From NCBI GenBank assembly GCA_029986195.1, contig DALTYF010000061.1:1-6300 (forward strand): 6,300 nt of DNA. Direction: 5' to 3'. This stretch comes from Methanocorpusculum sp. (GTDB lineage: Archaea; Halobacteriota; Methanomicrobia; Methanomicrobiales; Methanocorpusculaceae). The number at the start of each line of letters is the position of its first letter. Position 1 is the first letter of the stretch. Both the position numbers and the translations under genes were made by a program. Below are positions 6,266 through 6,300 of the stretch, piece after piece. The notes below the pieces were generated by a model. That model was not told the origin of the DNA. It searched no databases and saw only the letters and a program-made list of their open reading frames with translations.

Positions 6266-6300
6266 ATGCCATCCCTTGATCCCGAATCTATCAGAAACGA
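6266..6300 (+). CDS. Possible start of a plus-strand gene, truncated by the window edge
   Basis: An ATG at 6266 opens MPSLDPESIRN and continues off the right edge with no stop. Support is only positional: a TATA candidate at suitable distance, a divergent layout with the minus-strand gene at 6118, and a change from AT-rich spacer to ordinary coding-like composition. Eleven residues are too few to name a product. Confidence 0.4.
   Translation, partial: MPSLDPESIRN

Noticed and set aside
1..6300. CRISPR array, tRNA, rRNA, insertion sequence or integration site
   Set aside because: I looked for spaced repeats, cloverleaf-like arms, terminal inverted repeats and transposase or integrase motifs and saw none.

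Overview
The window looks like chromosomal DNA from a methanogenic euryarchaeon, most likely of the Methanomicrobiales (a Methanocorpusculum-like genome would fit, but this is a guess). The reasons are an archaeal Ski2-like helicase with an N-terminal cysteine cluster, an archaeal COG1497-type regulator, a full HypF for [NiFe]-hydrogenase maturation, a small rubredoxin, archaeal TATA elements, and GGTGA/GGAG-type or missing ribosome binding sites. GC is moderate to high, and the codons chosen resemble each other across the genes. I see no insertion sequence, CRISPR array, tRNA, rRNA or phage gene.

Layout: positions 1-1594 (minus) hold the N-terminal 531 residues of a superfamily 2 helicase that runs off the left edge. 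Immediately upstream of it on the same strand, with no intergenic base, lies a winged-helix regulator (1595-2395), so the two probably form one operon. A 77-bp divergent promoter region (2396-2472) follows. It carries a shared, nearly symmetrical TATA element and a perfect 8-3-8 palindrome placed where the regulator's transcript should start. hypF (2473-4707, plus) fires the other way. It overlaps by 4 bp (ATGA) a gene for a two-helix membrane protein of unknown function that appears to be frameshifted near its N-terminus (4704-5278).

The right third is on the minus strand again: a 57-residue rubredoxin (5331-5504), and upstream of it an unfamiliar 191-residue coiled-coil protein with a C-terminal Cys/His cluster (5543-6118) that is probably translated from a leaderless transcript. 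A short hairpin and T-run separate the convergent membrane-protein and rubredoxin genes. A divergent AT-rich spacer (6119-6265) contains TATA elements for both sides, and a plus-strand gene may begin at 6266.

Functional picture: HypF makes the cyanide ligands of [NiFe]-hydrogenase active sites, which is central to hydrogenotrophic methanogenesis. Rubredoxin is a one-electron carrier, often used in electron transfer or oxygen defence in anaerobes. The regulator shares its control region with hypF and is therefore a candidate for controlling both itself and hydrogenase maturation; this is inference from layout only. The points most worth a second look are the palindrome at the regulator/hypF promoter, the broken membrane gene, non-consensus residues in HypF's YrdC-like domain and in the rubredoxin metal knuckles, and the unknown cysteine-containing partner of rubredoxin.
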